DNA of 64,000 nucleotides from Deltaproteobacteria bacterium (GTDB lineage Bacteria; Myxococcota; Kuafuiibacteriia; Kuafuiibacteriales; Kuafuiibacteriaceae): positions 6,376,001 to 6,440,000 of the forward strand of contig JADJBV010000001.1 in assembly GCA_016703535.1 (NCBI GenBank), written 5' to 3'. The position numbers were made by a program, and so were the translations under genes. The stretch's first letter is position 1; every line of letters begins with the position of its first letter. Below the pieces are notes generated by a model. The model did no database searches. It saw only the letters and a program-made list of their open reading frames with translations, and was not told the DNA's origin. Of this stretch, positions 9,309-18,848 are shown in pieces.

Positions 9309-10649
9309 TCAGAGCTCCACGGCCAACAGCTCCAGCTTCACCTGCTGGGGCTTGAGCGGCTGGAAGATGGCGATGGTCCCGCTCTTCAGGATGTCCTGCC
9401 AGTGGGAGCCCGCCTGGCCAAAACGCAGGTACACGTTGTCCGGCTTCACCGGGATGGCGGTCGGGGGCGAAAGATCCACCTGGAGCTCCAGGCCCGGCAC
9501 CGCCGCGTGGACCACGTTGGTGATCTGCTCGTAGGAGCTGACCCGCACGTAAAGCGGCAACTCTTGGCGCAGCGTGTTCTCCGGGATCTCGCCGCTGGCC
9601 ACCAGGTAGAGCTGGGACTTCTTCAACAAGGTCTGATCCAAACCCCGGGCCAAGAACAAACCGGGCTGAGGTTGTTCGAGGGGCAGCGACTTGTATTGCT
9701 GCGCGATCACCGTCGCCAACAACTCCGACAGCTGATCGAAGATCGGATAAAGGGACTCGGCCAGCTGCAGGTGTTCGTAGCGCGGCAGATCTTTGGGCTT
9801 ACGTTGGGGCTCGAAGGTGGCCAGGCGCCCGACCAGCTCCGTCAACGTCAGGTACAAGCGCTCCGGGTGGGCCCGGCCGGTCGACGCCAAGTGCTGAAGC
9901 ACCGGCACCGACGCGTTCAGCGTGTAGAGGTACCAAAACGTCACCATGTCGACCGAGCCGAACTCGACCAAGGAGGTGCTGCGGCCTCGATACCGTCCGG
10001 CCAAGGCGGTTTGTTTGGCGGCGGCCAAGGTCACCAACCCCGACAAACGCCGGGTCAAGGCTTGGCTGGCGGTGGTGGACAAACACGGCGGCACATAACG
10101 TTCCGACACCACCAAGGCGCCCGCTTCGTTGACCTCCAGCTCGGCCAACTTGAGGGTCACGTAGTTGGCCCGGTCTTCGGAGCCGAGGAGGAGCTGCACG
10201 TTGGGTCGCACCAGCTCCAGCTCCGCGTCTTCGGCGGTGCCGTACGCGTCGGGGGTGGGGTGAGTGACCCGCACCAAACGAGCGCCAGCGGCCCCGGGTT
10301 CACCGGCATAACTCGAGCTGCCTCGGGTCGCGTTGCTGGGCACCGCCAAATAAACTTCGGCCTTGGGACCCCCACCACTCAAGGCGCCGTTGGCCATCAC
10401 CACCGCCGCTTTGCTCGGGTGATCGGGGCCGATCTGCACCAAAAGACCGTCGGGCATCACCGCGGTCAACCGCCGCACCTCGTAGAGCCCCCGGGTCAAG
10501 GCGTCGGGCGCGATCTCCAGCTCGGCCACTCCGAAGCCGTGAGGATGGAGCGCGCCCAGGCGTTGATCGACCTCCTCCTCGAAGTGGCGTTCCAGCGCCT
10601 GAAAGTGTTGGGGCATCATGTAGAGCCCCTCTTTCCACATCGGCTTCAT
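9309..10649 (-). CDS. tssK: Type VI secretion baseplate adaptor TssK
   Basis: 446 residues, the normal TssK length. TssK is a cytoplasmic trimer that links the phage-like baseplate (TssEFG) to the TssJLM membrane complex. The N-terminus MKPMWKEGLYMMPQHFQ with FEEEVDQRL is the family's conserved opening (W-x-EGLxxxPQHFQ). The middle has the helical QHLASTGRAHPERLYLTLTE stretch. The C-terminal part carries YVRFG-like strands near 410 (YLRFGQAG). It starts 10 bp after tssJ in the same operon. No odd features. Confidence 0.95.
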   Translation of the reverse strand: MKPMWKEGLYMMPQHFQALERHFEEEVDQRLGALHPHGFGVAELEIAPDALTRGLYEVRRLTAVMPDGLLVQIGPDHPSKAAVVMANGALSGGGPKAEVYLAVPSNATRGSSSYAGEPGAAGARLVRVTHPTPDAYGTAEDAELELVRPNVQLLLGSEDRANYVTLKLAELEVNEAGALVVSERYVPPCLSTTASQALTRRLSGLVTLAAAKQTALAGRYRGRSTSLVEFGSVDMVTFWYLYTLNASVPVLQHLASTGRAHPERLYLTLTELVGRLATFEPQRKPKDLPRYEHLQLAESLYPIFDQLSELLATVIAQQYKSLPLEQPQPGLFLARGLDQTLLKKSQLYLVASGEIPENTLRQELPLYVRVSSYEQITNVVHAAVPGLELQVDLSPPTAIPVKPDNVYLRFGQAGSHWQDILKSGTIAIFQPLKPQQVKLELLAVEL

Positions 10650-10659
10650 CGAGCGGCTC

Positions 10660-11175
10660 CTATTCGGCGGCGGGCTTGAGTGGCTCGGCGATCACTCGGT
10701 TGTCGGCGAGCTGAGCGCGGATCTGGGTGTGGAGTGACTCGGGCGTACAAGCGTCGACCGCCGGGCGCACGTCCACCACCTTCTTCCACTGGTTGCCATC
10801 GTACTGACGGAAGATCCCGACGATCGCTACGAAGGCCAGCTCCGGAGAGCCGACCACGGTCTCGATCTTTTCTTCCGCCGGAAACACGGTGAAGGTCACC
10901 GTCTTGATCAAGGTCGGGCCCAGGGCTTCGGTGCCGCTGCGCCACAAGGTGTTGAAGTCGAGCTCGTCGAACTTGTCGGTGGACTTGAGCAAATAAGCCC
11001 GCACCTCGACCGGCAAAGACTGGCCCTCGGGGCTGAGGTTCAGCACTTCACCCGCTTTGACGAAGAGCTCGAGGGGGATCTCTTTACACTTCTCCGGCCC
11101 GGGGAAGAGCGAACGATACAGGCTGCAGCCCGGCAACAAGGCCAAGATCAGGAGCCAAACACTACGCGACATCAT
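10660..11175 (-). CDS. tssJ: Type VI secretion outer-membrane lipoprotein TssJ
   Basis: 171 residues, with a lipoprotein signal (LLILALLPGC, Cys17) followed by a transthyretin-like beta domain. TssJ sits in the outer membrane and binds the periplasmic end of TssM. Family patterns are VEVRAYLLKSTDKFDELDF and the FVAIVGIFRQYDGNQWKKVV strand pair. The start ATG at 11175 overlaps the stop of the VWA-FHA gene by ATGA, so the two are coupled; a second Met follows directly. The position between the FHA gene and tssK supports the assignment. Confidence 0.93.
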   Translation of the reverse strand: MMSRSVWLLILALLPGCSLYRSLFPGPEKCKEIPLELFVKAGEVLNLSPEGQSLPVEVRAYLLKSTDKFDELDFNTLWRSGTEALGPTLIKTVTFTVFPAEEKIETVVGSPELAFVAIVGIFRQYDGNQWKKVVDVRPAVDACTPESLHTQIRAQLADNRVIAEPLKPAAE

Positions 11176-13388
11176 GGTACCCGGAACACCAGTCGGACCG
11201 AGCCGACCCGAACCTCTTGCCCGTCGCGCAAGGTGGCGAGGCCCACCGGCTTACCGCCGAACTCGAGCCCGGCCTCGGCGCCCAGGTCGGCGATCTGACA
11301 GACCTGGCCATCCAGACGCGCCGCGGCGTGGATCCCGCCGACGCCCGGGCCCCGGACCATCACTTCGGCCCGAGGGTGAGCGCCGATCGAGCTGGTGACG
11401 CCGTTTTCCAGCGGCACGTGGGCGCCATCGTCAGGGCCACCGACCACCACCAGGTACGGTTGTCGCCCGGGGGAGTCCATGCGGAAGCGGGTCGCGATCT
11501 TCACCAAAAGTTCGGTGTCGCCCACGTGGATCCGTTCGTCATCCTTCAACACCCGCCGCCGCTCTTGGCCGTCGTCGCCGCGGGTGACCATCACCCACCG
11601 GCCCAGGCCGTCGAGATCAAAACGGGCCGACGAAGGACGGCTGGTGGCCGAACCGACGCGGAAGTCACCGCCATCGCCCACGACATAACCGGGCCGCAAG
11701 ACCAAGGTGGTCCGTGGTCCGTCGTGGAGCGGCAACAACCAAGCGGCCACGTCCACCGACTCGACTTCGCTGGCGCTGAGGACCTGGGTCTTCTTCGACA
11801 GAGGGTCGACGGTGGACTGCTCCGAGCTCGGCGCCGAAAGAGGTGCGCCGCCCAAGTTGGGCAAGGCCACCGGCGGCAACGAAGGCTTGGCGCTCAAGCT
11901 GCCCATGGTGCTGATCACGGGCTCGGGGGCTTTGGCGTCCCCTTTGGCGATCCGCAAAAACTGGGTTGGCGATGGCAAGGCCAGCTCGTTGTTGGCGTCG
12001 GGCGAACGAGGGCCCGGTGGCGGTCGGGTCTCGGCTTCACTCTCTTCCAGGGAGGGCTGCTCGAGGTGAGCGGGAGGCATCGACAAGGTCGGGATGATCT
12101 CGTCGTCGTCTTTGACTACCGGCTTGGGCGCGGGGGCTTTGACCTCGACCTTGGCGGCGGCTTTGGGGTCGGGCTTGGCGGCGTTGGGAGCCGGTTTTTT
12201 GGGGACCCCCCGCACCTCCACCTTGCCCTCGGCTCGCCCCTCCGCGGCTCGGGACGGGGTGATCTGCATGCCCTTGATCATGCCCGTGTGCTCGAGGGAA
12301 GCGGGGGCCGCGCTTTTCATGTCTTGCAAGACAGCTTGCGCGCTGGCGACCTGACGGCGCCGGGCTTGGGTCATCAGCACCACGCCGCCCGCGAGGAACA
12401 AGAGGCCACCGGCGATGGCCAACACCAAACCCCAGTGAGCAAAGCCCGGCGGCTCCACCAAGGGCAGATCGATCTGGACCGCGTCGGTGGCCAGATCGGC
12501 GCCGGCCTCGATCTGAAAATCGGTCACCTTGCCGGTGAAGAGTTGGGGCAGGTCGTACTCCAACACCCGCTGGTGCCGCAGCTCGTCGGCCAAGGCCACC
12601 AGGGCCGCCTTCATGTCGGGCACGTTGGTGCTGGGCCGCATGGTGCCGCCGCTGCGTTTGCTGAGTTCGGTCAAGGTGCGCAGCGGGGTGTCGTCGATGG
12701 GCGCGTAACCGACCGCGTGGATCCGGATGCCTCGGCTGGCCGCGTCGCCGCCCAACTTGGTGAAGGCCCCAAACTTGAGCTCGGCGGCCAGGCCATCGGA
12801 GACCACCACCAAAACCCGGCGTTCTGGCAAGTTGGCTTGCGAAAGTTGAGCGAGGCCGTCCCGGACCCCGTCGGGGAGCTCCAGCTCGATCGCATCTTCT
12901 TTGATCTGGAGCGCCTGCAGGGCGTCGCGGGCCGCCTTGACCGAGGTCGGCTTGAGTTCGCTGATCACGCCGTCGGCGTAGGCGATCAGGCCCACTTGGG
13001 AGCTGGGAGGCACCAGATCCAAGAGCTGCAGGAGCCCCGCCTTCAATTCGGCGAAGGCCGATCCAAAGATCGGCGAACACTGGATCACCATGGTCAACGC
13101 CATGGGCTCCCCCAACTTGCCGAAGGTCTCGACCTGGGCGGCGTTGGGCAGGCGTTGGCCGTTGACCAACAACTGATAGGGACGGGGAGTGGCCGGCGGG
13201 ATCACCAAGCCGTTTTCATCGAGGTCGCTGAGGTAGATCCGAACCTTGGTCGGGGGTGAGGTCGCGATCCGCTCGATGCGCAGCGTGGGCTTTTGGGTCG
13301 AGGGACCGGCGGCCCCGACGGCGGGCCACAAGAGGCTCAACAAGAGGAGGCCGACCCCGAGGGTCGAGCGGCCGAGCGGGGCGCCCAT
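11172..13388 (-). CDS. T6SS-linked membrane protein with VWA and FHA domains
   Basis: 738 residues from the ATG at 13388; a longer frame upstream exists but would put about 73 arginine-rich residues before a good signal peptide (residues 1-27). A von Willebrand A domain covers about 97-275 (LTMVIQCSPIFGS, then RRVLVVVSDGL). A membrane helix lies at 319-341. A Pro/Ala/Lys-rich linker reaches about 500, and an FHA-like domain lies at 655-738 in the cytoplasm. The FHA part lacks the classical Ser/Arg/His triad order, so phosphothreonine binding is uncertain. As first gene before tssJ it fits the FHA regulators of threonine-phosphorylation control of T6SS, though fusion to a periplasmic VWA domain is unusual. 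Its VWA region is clearly related to that of the 14589-15572 product. Confidence 0.85.
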   Translation of the reverse strand: MGAPLGRSTLGVGLLLLSLLWPAVGAAGPSTQKPTLRIERIATSPPTKVRIYLSDLDENGLVIPPATPRPYQLLVNGQRLPNAAQVETFGKLGEPMALTMVIQCSPIFGSAFAELKAGLLQLLDLVPPSSQVGLIAYADGVISELKPTSVKAARDALQALQIKEDAIELELPDGVRDGLAQLSQANLPERRVLVVVSDGLAAELKFGAFTKLGGDAASRGIRIHAVGYAPIDDTPLRTLTELSKRSGGTMRPSTNVPDMKAALVALADELRHQRVLEYDLPQLFTGKVTDFQIEAGADLATDAVQIDLPLVEPPGFAHWGLVLAIAGGLLFLAGGVVLMTQARRRQVASAQAVLQDMKSAAPASLEHTGMIKGMQITPSRAAEGRAEGKVEVRGVPKKPAPNAAKPDPKAAAKVEVKAPAPKPVVKDDDEIIPTLSMPPAHLEQPSLEESEAETRPPPGPRSPDANNELALPSPTQFLRIAKGDAKAPEPVISTMGSLSAKPSLPPVALPNLGGAPLSAPSSEQSTVDPLSKKTQVLSASEVESVDVAAWLLPLHDGPRTTLVLRPGYVVGDGGDFRVGSATSRPSSARFDLDGLGRWVMVTRGDDGQERRRVLKDDERIHVGDTELLVKIATRFRMDSPGRQPYLVVVGGPDDGAHVPLENGVTSSIGAHPRAEVMVRGPGVGGIHAAARLDGQVCQIADLGAEAGLEFGGKPVGLATLRDGQEVRVGSVRLVFRVP

Positions 13389-13524
13389 TCGGGCCCTTTT
13401 ATCAGCCTCCTCGGTCCGCCGCACAACCCCGGTCCATCGCCCGGTCGGGGCCTGGACAATTCCTCCTGAAAGGCTAGACTTCCCGCACCGTTTGGGCCGG
13501 CTTTCGGCCCGACGCACCACGCGC
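13389..13524. promoter_or_regulatory. Divergent promoter region between T6SS operon and phosphatase operon
   Basis: These 136 bp separate two outward-facing operons, so promoters for both must lie here or inside the coding starts. A stretch with GGACAATTCCTCCTGAAAGG near 13453-13473 is the least G/C-rich part. No clear -35/-10 pair, sigma-54 box or operator palindrome is convincing by eye. Confidence 0.4.
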
Positions 13525-14588
<1,064 letters not shown>

Positions 14589-14589
<1 letters not shown>

Positions 14590-15572
14590 TGCGCGCCGCC
14601 GTTTGGTTGCTTTTGGCTTGGCCTTCGGTCGCGGGGGCCGAACCCAGCCTACGTTTGTTGGCCGTGGATCCGTCGGCCTGTGCGCGTGACGGCGTGGTGA
14701 AGGTGGAGCTGGAGGAGCTGGAGCTGGAGGGCGAGGTCCGAGACTTTCCCGCCAACACCTTCCGCTTGGTCCTCGACGAGTTGACCTTGGGGCAAGAGGC
14801 GGTGCACGCGCAGACCCTGGCCCAGTCGGAGGTGCCGCTGTCGATCGCGGTGGTGCTGCAGGCCGACCTTACTTATCGGCCTGACTTCGAGCGCCTGACC
14901 CAACTCACCCGTACTTTCTTGCGCGCCTTGCCCGCTCGAACTCAAGTGGGGGTGTGGACGTACGGCGACGCGGTGATCGCCCGGGCCCAAGGCACCACGC
15001 CGGATCTGGCCGCCGACAGCATCGCCCAGATCTTTGCGGTGGATCGGGTGGGGAGTTCCGCGCTGCAAGCCTGGCAACAAGCCTTCACAGCCCTGCGAGC
15101 GGCGCCGGGCCGGCGCTTTTTGATCACGGTGGCCGACGGCAAAAACGAGGCCCCCGACCGAGCCGCGATCCGCGCGTTCGGGGATCAGCTGGCCGCCGCC
15201 GGAATCTTGTTTCATCCCCTCGCCTACTCTCCCGCCGACGATCGGGAGCCGATGCTCCACCTGGGTGAGTTGGCCAAACGATCGGGCGGCACTTTTCGCT
15301 TAGGCACCAGCCTAAGTGATCTCGAGGCCCAGCTCGCCAACCTGAGCGCCCAGCTGGAGCGCCGCTGGATCTTGAGTTTTTTGGTGCCGGATCGGTGTGC
15401 CCAGCCCCACCAACTCCAGGTTGGCCATGGCGCACTGCGCTCCGAGCCCCGGCCTTTGCCGGCGGTGGTGCCGCCGCCGCCGCCGGTGGGGATCTACGTG
15501 GGGGTCGGGGTGGGCGTGTTGGCGCTGGGAGCCGTGGGATTTTTGGTGCACCGGCGCAGGCGGATGGGGTGA
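14589..15572 (+). CDS. VWA-domain membrane protein, relative of the T6SS VWA-FHA protein
   Basis: 327 residues from the ATG that shares a base with the phosphatase stop (TGATG). A signal peptide covers 1-18, a VWA domain about 75-250 in the periplasm, then a Pro-rich stretch, a membrane helix near 298-320 and a basic cytoplasmic tail. The region ILFHPLAYSPADDREP with LAKRSGGTFR lines up with IRIHAVGYAPIDDTPL and LSKRSGGTMR in the divergent VWA-FHA protein, so the two are paralogues; this one lacks the FHA half. Metal-site Ser residues of classical VWA domains are poorly conserved here. A role in the T6SS envelope complex is inferred from position and relationship. Confidence 0.82.
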
Positions 15573-16831
15573 ACGTGGGAGCACCCCATCACCTCACCGA
15601 TCGAGTCATCGCCGGCTACCGCACGGTGGCCATCGGGACCTTCAACTTCTTGCTGCTCTTTGGGCTGGTGAACGCCATCGCCCACGCGATCTTGGTCTCG
15701 CCGGCGCCCCATCCGGAGGGAGGTCACTTCCTGTCGGCGGGGGCGGCGCTGACGGAGCGCACGGAACTGTTGCGTGGACGTTATCCGGGGCGAAGTGACG
15801 CCGAAATCCGCACCTTGATCGAGACGCCCCAGGTGATGGCCCATCCCAAGCTTGAGTTTATCGGGAGGCCGGGCACCTCGGGCTTCTACACCGTCGGCGC
15901 CGACGGGGTGCGCAGCAACGGAGCGCAGGAGTCGTCCCGAGCCCTCGATGACGCGGTGTGGGTCTTCGGTGGGTCCACGGCCTTCGGGCACGGCGTGGCC
16001 AACGAGGACACCATCGCCGCGGCGCTGGAGCGGCTCGATCCTTCGCGCCGATACTTGAACCTGGGCGTTCAAGGTTACCACCTGAACCTTGAGTTGGATC
16101 GGCTGGTGCATTTGCTCAAGCAAGGCCACCGCCCCCGCCACGTCATCTTCATCGACGGCCTCAACGACGCCATCGCCTGCCGGGCGAGCAACTTCGCGCC
16201 CGAGGACCTGCCCTTCTTCGTCGCCAACGCCTACGGTCACCAGTACAACATCGCCCACGAGGTGCTGCCCAAGGGGTTGGGGTGGTTCCTGCGGCAGCTC
16301 CCGGTCACCAAGCTGATTCGGCGGGAGTGGGCCGCGGGGAAGGCACAAGAAGAACCCAGGGATCCCGGGTACACCGATCCCCACGATCCGTCGTCACTCT
16401 ACGTGCGAGATCCGCTGCTCCACTACGAGCTCAACCAGGCGCGAGTTCGGGAGCCCAGCGCCACCCCAAGCGACGTCGAGAAGTTTCGACGCTACTATCG
16501 CGCCAACCTCGAGCTGCTGCGGGGGCTGGAGAAGGGCTTCGGCTTCCGAGGTGACGTCTTCTTTCAGCCCAACGGCCTGCTCAACCTGGAGACCGGCTTC
16601 GTCTTGGATCCCAGCCAGTACCAGACGAGTGAACTCTACCGGAGCCTCGAGGCCATGCAGGCGGCGATCAAAACCGACCTCGCCGCCGGCCGCTTGCCCG
16701 GCATGGTCGATCTGAGCGAGGCGGATCGGAGCTGCCGCGACTGCTACGTCGACGCGGTCCACTACGACCGGCGCCTGGCCGAGGTCCTGGCTCAACACAT
16801 CCTCACCACCACCTCCTCGATCGGTCGCTGA
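15569..16831 (+). CDS. Membrane-anchored SGNH-hydrolase-like protein
   Basis: About 420 residues from a GTG that overlaps the preceding stop by GTGA; another GTG lies two codons on. A single membrane helix (about 20-43) anchors a periplasmic domain. That domain shows SGNH/GDSL features: FGGSTAFGHG (133-142, nucleophile Ser136), IDGLNDA with the block III Asn, and a C-terminal DAVHYD with the Asp/His pair. Members of this fold remove or transfer acyl groups on glycans or lipids. The substrate cannot be told. It is third in the phosphatase-VWA operon, so it may act on the envelope near the T6SS, but that is inference. The family call is fairly firm. Confidence 0.75.
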   Translation: MNVGAPHHLTDRVIAGYRTVAIGTFNFLLLFGLVNAIAHAILVSPAPHPEGGHFLSAGAALTERTELLRGRYPGRSDAEIRTLIETPQVMAHPKLEFIGRPGTSGFYTVGADGVRSNGAQESSRALDDAVWVFGGSTAFGHGVANEDTIAAALERLDPSRRYLNLGVQGYHLNLELDRLVHLLKQGHRPRHVIFIDGLNDAIACRASNFAPEDLPFFVANAYGHQYNIAHEVLPKGLGWFLRQLPVTKLIRREWAAGKAQEEPRDPGYTDPHDPSSLYVRDPLLHYELNQARVREPSATPSDVEKFRRYYRANLELLRGLEKGFGFRGDVFFQPNGLLNLETGFVLDPSQYQTSELYRSLEAMQAAIKTDLAAGRLPGMVDLSEADRSCRDCYVDAVHYDRRLAEVLAQHILTTTSSIGR

Positions 16832-16931
16832 GGAGTTGGGCCCGGTGTCCCATGGGACTCGCCGGGATCAATCTCGCCTGATCGGCCCGCCCACCTTGAC
16901 CCGCACTTCGAAGGCCCGTCAGCCTGGTGGG

Positions 16932-18302
16932 ATGGTGCGTCATGGTGTGGTGCTTGCGCTCCTCCTGACCGCGGTGAATGCGGGGTGCGTCGCGCCGACG
17001 GAAGAACTTGGTCTTGGGGTCGGGATCGACGCCAACTTCGAGGCGAGGGACGCCGGCGACGATGGCGATGATTCGTCCATTGCGCCTCGAGATGGCGGCG
17101 CCGACTTGGATGGGGCGGTGGGTCGGGACGCAGCCCCTCGAGATGTGGCGACGACCCCCATGGAGCGCATGGCCTGCGGCTTGCCGCTCCCACCGGTGCA
17201 GTCGAACCCGACGTTTCCCGATCTGGCCGAGCTGAACATGGAGCTCCGCCCCGGCCTCGGCGCGACCTTTCGCGGACGACTCGTGGAGCCCGGGACCCTC
17301 TTCCGCATCTGGCTCGAGCTGGTGGACGAGTCGGGGAGGGTCGTCAAAGCCGAAGCGTCGGTGGAGCCTGATGAGTTCGAGCTCTTCGTTGGTGTCGACG
17401 CCTGCACCCAAAGCGGGGTGCGACGCCTCCAAGGCGTGATCCTCCGGGACTCCAACCAGCTCGAGACCATGTTTCGGGATCTCGATGGGGATGGGGTCTT
17501 TGAAGTCATTCAGGACGGAGCCCCGCGCGGACAGCGGGATCTGGGCCGCTGGATCCTGAACTCTCCCACGGCTTCGAGCGCTCACCCGATCCTGACGTCC
17601 ATCACTTTGGCACCGTTGGACGCAGGCGAGGGCGTGGGTTTCGCCGCCAACGTCACCCTCTCGGGCGGGGAAGGTTGTGGCGCGGCTTCGGTCGTCTCCT
17701 TCGCCCGGGCCGTGAGCAACTATCCCTGCCAACCGGTGCTCCAGGGGGTCTCCAGCCTCGTCGGCGGTCGGGCCCGACCCGCCACGATGATGCGCCGCTG
17801 CATGGGCGGCGGCACCTGGACCATCGAGGGGCTGGCGCTCCGACCCAACTCCCATCCTTGGGATTTGGTGCCGATCGAAGATCCGAGTGGCTTGCTCCCA
17901 ATCTCGATCGATCTGGGCGGGCCGGCTCCGTTCTCAGGTGTGCCTCAGGTCGAGGGCCTGACCTTCTCGAAGGAGTCGCGTTCGGACGGTACGGTCATCA
18001 CGGTGGTCGGCGACTCCAACTTTCGCTGCCCCGCCTCCGGGAGCATCACCTTCAACCCTCTCGAGCCCAACGCCCTCCCGGTCACCGGGATCGCCTCTTT
18101 GGGCGGCGGCGACTTCAGCGCCTGCCTCTTCATTCCGAAGAAGTGGTCGCCCAATCGCTTTGAGCTCTCCCAGATTCGGGTCCGCCCCGAGTACGGATGT
18201 GATCTGAACTTGGTGGCGCGTGGTGGGGTGCTGCAGGACCTCAGCCAACCCGGCTCCGGCTCCGAACTCCCGACGGCACTCCCGGTGATCACGACACCCT
18301 GA
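16932..18302 (+). CDS. Hypothetical lipoprotein with Asp-rich linker
   Basis: 456 residues from the ATG at 16932. The signal sequence ends in a lipobox (TAVNAGC, Cys at about 19). An Asp/Gly/Ala-rich linker reaches about 75 (DAGDDGDDSS), as in other lipoproteins here. The remaining 380 residues are beta-rich with scattered cysteines. A stretch DLDGDGVFEVIQDG has the look of a calcium-binding loop. I recognise no family. It is separated by 100 bp from the T6SS-linked operon and is probably its own unit. Likely location is the outer membrane or cell surface. Confidence 0.75.
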   Translation: MVRHGVVLALLLTAVNAGCVAPTEELGLGVGIDANFEARDAGDDGDDSSIAPRDGGADLDGAVGRDAAPRDVATTPMERMACGLPLPPVQSNPTFPDLAELNMELRPGLGATFRGRLVEPGTLFRIWLELVDESGRVVKAEASVEPDEFELFVGVDACTQSGVRRLQGVILRDSNQLETMFRDLDGDGVFEVIQDGAPRGQRDLGRWILNSPTASSAHPILTSITLAPLDAGEGVGFAANVTLSGGEGCGAASVVSFARAVSNYPCQPVLQGVSSLVGGRARPATMMRRCMGGGTWTIEGLALRPNSHPWDLVPIEDPSGLLPISIDLGGPAPFSGVPQVEGLTFSKESRSDGTVITVVGDSNFRCPASGSITFNPLEPNALPVTGIASLGGGDFSACLFIPKKWSPNRFELSQIRVRPEYGCDLNLVARGGVLQDLSQPGSGSELPTALPVITTP

Positions 18303-18369
18303 AGGCCCGGGCGTCTTCGGCACAAACTATTCGGCGCCGACGACAACCCGAAGGGCGTATTGGTCAGTA

Positions 18370-18798
18370 GTGATGCCCCTTGCATGTCGGTCCAAAGCCG
18401 CGCCCGTCGCGGAAACACTCAGGATCCTTGGAGGTGCATGGCCTGAGCGCGCGGCGAGGTCCTGGCTGAGGGCCGGGTTGGTGGCGGTCGGCGTGTTCAT
18501 CGGGGCCGCGGGATGCCAGGACGCGGCGAGCGAACTGGAGGGCGATGCGGATGTGGGGGCTGGACAATGTTCGGATCCGCAGCCGACCTGCCGCCGCGGC
18601 AACGACACGCCCTCCATCTACTGCTGTGTGCAATCCGATCCTTGTGGGGTGTGCTTTGGGGACGGGGTGACCGCCACGACCTGCGAGGGCGGCGCCTGGA
18701 TCTGCGGGCCCAGCTTCCGGCTCGAGTCCCAGTGCAGCGGATGGGCGTGGCAAGGGGACGCGTCCGGTGCACCTCCAGAGTGCGACGGCGGGATGTAG
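18370..18798 (+). CDS. Small Cys-rich lipoprotein
   Basis: 142 residues. A hydrophobic stretch ending VFIGAAGC is a clear lipobox, but it comes unusually late (Cys about 49), so the true start may be inside the reported one; no better ATG is available. The mature part has 10 further cysteines in about 90 residues (TCRRG, YCCVQSDPCGVCFGDG, TTCEGGAWICG), suggesting a disulphide-bonded exported domain. No family recognised. It converges on the large gene at 18849. Confidence 0.6.
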   Translation: MMPLACRSKAAPVAETLRILGGAWPERAARSWLRAGLVAVGVFIGAAGCQDAASELEGDADVGAGQCSDPQPTCRRGNDTPSIYCCVQSDPCGVCFGDGVTATTCEGGAWICGPSFRLESQCSGWAWQGDASGAPPECDGGM

Positions 18799-18848
18799 CC
18801 CGGGCTCAAGTTGTTCGCGTAGGGCCCGGGGCGCTCGTCCCGGGAGCC

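Noticed and set aside
11217..13259. 680-codon open frame opposite the VWA-FHA gene
   Set aside because: Shadow frame: His/Gly/Arg-rich, no start signal, and the minus strand has signal peptide, VWA and FHA domains.
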